A stretch of DNA of 5,645 nucleotides from an uncultured Clostridia bacterium (GTDB lineage Bacteria > Bacillota > Clostridia > Oscillospirales > CAG-272), in the NCBI GenBank assembly GCA_947306035.1, contig CAMZFG010000083.1:1-5645 (forward strand). Reading direction: 5' to 3'. The position numbers were made by a program, and so were the translations under genes. The notes under the pieces are model-generated. The model worked only from the letters and a program-made list of their open reading frames with translations, did not search any database and was not told the origin of the DNA. Positions 5,027 through 5,645 of this stretch are shown in pieces; within the stretch, counting starts at the first letter, position 1; each line of letters starts with the position of its first letter.

Positions 5027-5593
5027 ATGGAACAAACGTTGGAACTGCCGGCCGCCGAACAGCCGAAAAAACGGCGTTTCGGTCGCCGCACCGTCATGGT
5101 CGCCTGCGCGGTGGTGCTGATCGCCGCGGCGCTGGTGCTGAACTTTATCCTGTTCGGCGACAAGTGGCAAAAACCGCTGGAAGAAGCTACCCCGACCGCC
5201 GCCGACGAGGCGGGTGAAACGGGCAAAACGGCGGATGCCGCCGCGGGCGACGGGTACTTTTCCGCCACGCAGGTCAGCCGCCAGCGGGCGCGCGACGAGG
5301 CGCTGGAAGTGCTGCAGAGCGTGGTGGATAACGACAACGCCGACGAGGCGGCCAAAACCGAGGCGCTCGCGGACATCGCGGCGCTGGCGCGCGCCATGGA
5401 GACGGAAGCCAACATCGAGTCGCTGGTGCGCTCGCGCGGCTTTTCGCAATGCGTGGCGGTCGTCAACGGCGACACCTGCTCGGTGGTGGTGCAGAGCGCC
5501 GAGCTGACGCCGGCCGGCATCGCCCAGATCAACGACGTCGTTTACGAGCAGGCGGGCATCGCCCCTGCGGGCGTCAAGATCATCGCCAAATGA
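5027..5593 (+). CDS. spoIIIAH: SpoIIIAH-like sporulation protein
   Basis: The 188-residue membrane protein has a short cytoplasmic tail ending in a basic patch KKRRFGRR (14-21). One hydrophobic segment spans about 22-43, a low-complexity Ala/Glu/Thr linker about 48-75, and an outer domain runs to the end. That domain begins with a helical stretch SRQRARDEALEVLQSVVDN (84-102). It continues with METEANIESLVRSRGF (124-139) and ends with beta/alpha VAVVNGDTCSVVVQS and AQINDVVYEQAG. These blocks match the SpoIIIAH ring-building-motif domain as I know it. In B. subtilis, SpoIIIAH (218 residues) sits in the mother-cell membrane and binds forespore SpoIIQ to form the channel needed for late forespore gene expression. 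This copy is shorter, mainly in the linker. It stands alone: its upstream neighbour is a divergent dehydrogenase, not spoIIIAG. The preceding candidate sigma-E promoter supports mother-cell expression. The stop is directly followed by a terminator. Confidence 0.88.
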   Translation: MEQTLELPAAEQPKKRRFGRRTVMVACAVVLIAAALVLNFILFGDKWQKPLEEATPTAADEAGETGKTADAAAGDGYFSATQVSRQRARDEALEVLQSVVDNDNADEAAKTEALADIAALARAMETEANIESLVRSRGFSQCVAVVNGDTCSVVVQSAELTPAGIAQINDVVYEQAGIAPAGVKIIAK

Positions 5594-5621
5594 AAAAAAG
5601 CCCCCGAACGGGGGCTTTTTT
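5593..5621. terminator. intrinsic terminator after spoIIIAH, likely bidirectional
   Basis: The stem GCCCCCG/CGGGGGC (5600-5615, loop AA) is preceded by seven A and followed by six T. The A-run begins at the last base of the stop codon, so gene and terminator touch. It is the reverse complement of the terminator at 3243-3258. Confidence 0.9.
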
Positions 5622-5645
5622 CTATGTTCATCAAAATCTCTTCCG
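5595..5645 (-). repeat. intergenic repeat element, copy 2, inverted and cut by window edge
   Basis: Read on the minus strand from 5645, this matches 3213-3263 of copy 1. The first 21 bases are identical, the next three read TAG versus CAC (two mismatches), and the following 27 bases, including the terminator hairpin, are identical. The CCTTCCCC stem seen in copy 1 would lie beyond the right edge. Confidence 0.85.

Noticed and set aside
4078..5217. 379-codon plus-strand open frame, the longest in the window
   Set aside because: It is antisense to the dehydrogenase, crosses its promoter and enters spoIIIAH in another frame. The translation has no recognisable domain.
4888..5532. Minus-strand open frames of 175-214 codons opposite spoIIIAH
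   Set aside because: Ser/Ala/Arg-rich shadows of the SpoIIIAH frame. SpoIIIAH itself has a membrane segment, family blocks, a ribosome site and a terminator.
3213..5645. Inverted repeats considered as ends of an insertion sequence or integrative element
   Set aside because: No transposase or recombinase lies between them, no target-site duplication is visible, and the enclosed genes are ordinary chromosomal types with the same base composition as the rest.

Overview
The window looks like chromosomal DNA from a GC-rich, endospore-lineage Firmicute, most likely a gut-type clostridium (Oscillospirales/Ruminococcaceae-like). That placement is inference. It rests on strong AGGAGG ribosome binding sites, sigma-A promoters (TTGACA-N17-TATRNT), a SpoIIIAH-family sporulation protein, U-tract hairpin terminators, and an intergenic repeat whose hairpin plus GACGGAAGAG tail resembles, from memory, elements common in these genomes. 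No rRNA, tRNA, CRISPR array, transposase or phage gene is visible.

Layout. Positions 1-1983 (minus strand) hold a two-gene sugar-metabolism operon: a TIM-barrel sugar phosphate isomerase/epimerase, then after 23 bp a Gfo/Idh/MocA NAD(P)-dependent oxidoreductase that runs off the left edge. The pair has its own promoter and a palindrome just downstream that could be an operator. A 232-bp divergent intergenic region follows. It also carries a near-consensus promoter for an alpha/beta hydrolase (2216-3169, plus) of the lysophospholipase/monoacylglycerol lipase type. That gene converges on a PHP-domain metal-dependent phosphoesterase (3267-4103, minus). The two share a bidirectional terminator inside a repeat element. 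The phosphoesterase is probably the second gene of an operon headed by a FabG-like short-chain dehydrogenase (4150-4866, minus). Divergent from the dehydrogenase is a stand-alone spoIIIAH-like gene (5027-5593, plus), preceded by a good candidate sigma-E promoter and ended by a second terminator.

The most notable non-coding structure is a 51-bp sequence containing the terminator hairpin. It occurs at 3213-3263 and again, inverted and 49/51 identical, at 5595-5645. The second copy is cut by the window edge. The two copies bracket the phosphoesterase, dehydrogenase and spoIIIAH genes, and each lies immediately beside a stop codon. This looks like a dispersed element that carries or supplies a transcription terminator. 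A second oddity is that the hydrolase and the dehydrogenase, which are unrelated genes, have leaders of identical geometry (TTGACA-N17-TATGMT-N15-AAAGGGGG-N7-ATG).

No obviously new enzymatic or defence system is visible. Most genes are recognisable housekeeping or catabolic families whose exact substrates cannot be read from sequence. Several very long open frames antisense to these genes are by-products of GC-rich codon usage and are not annotated.
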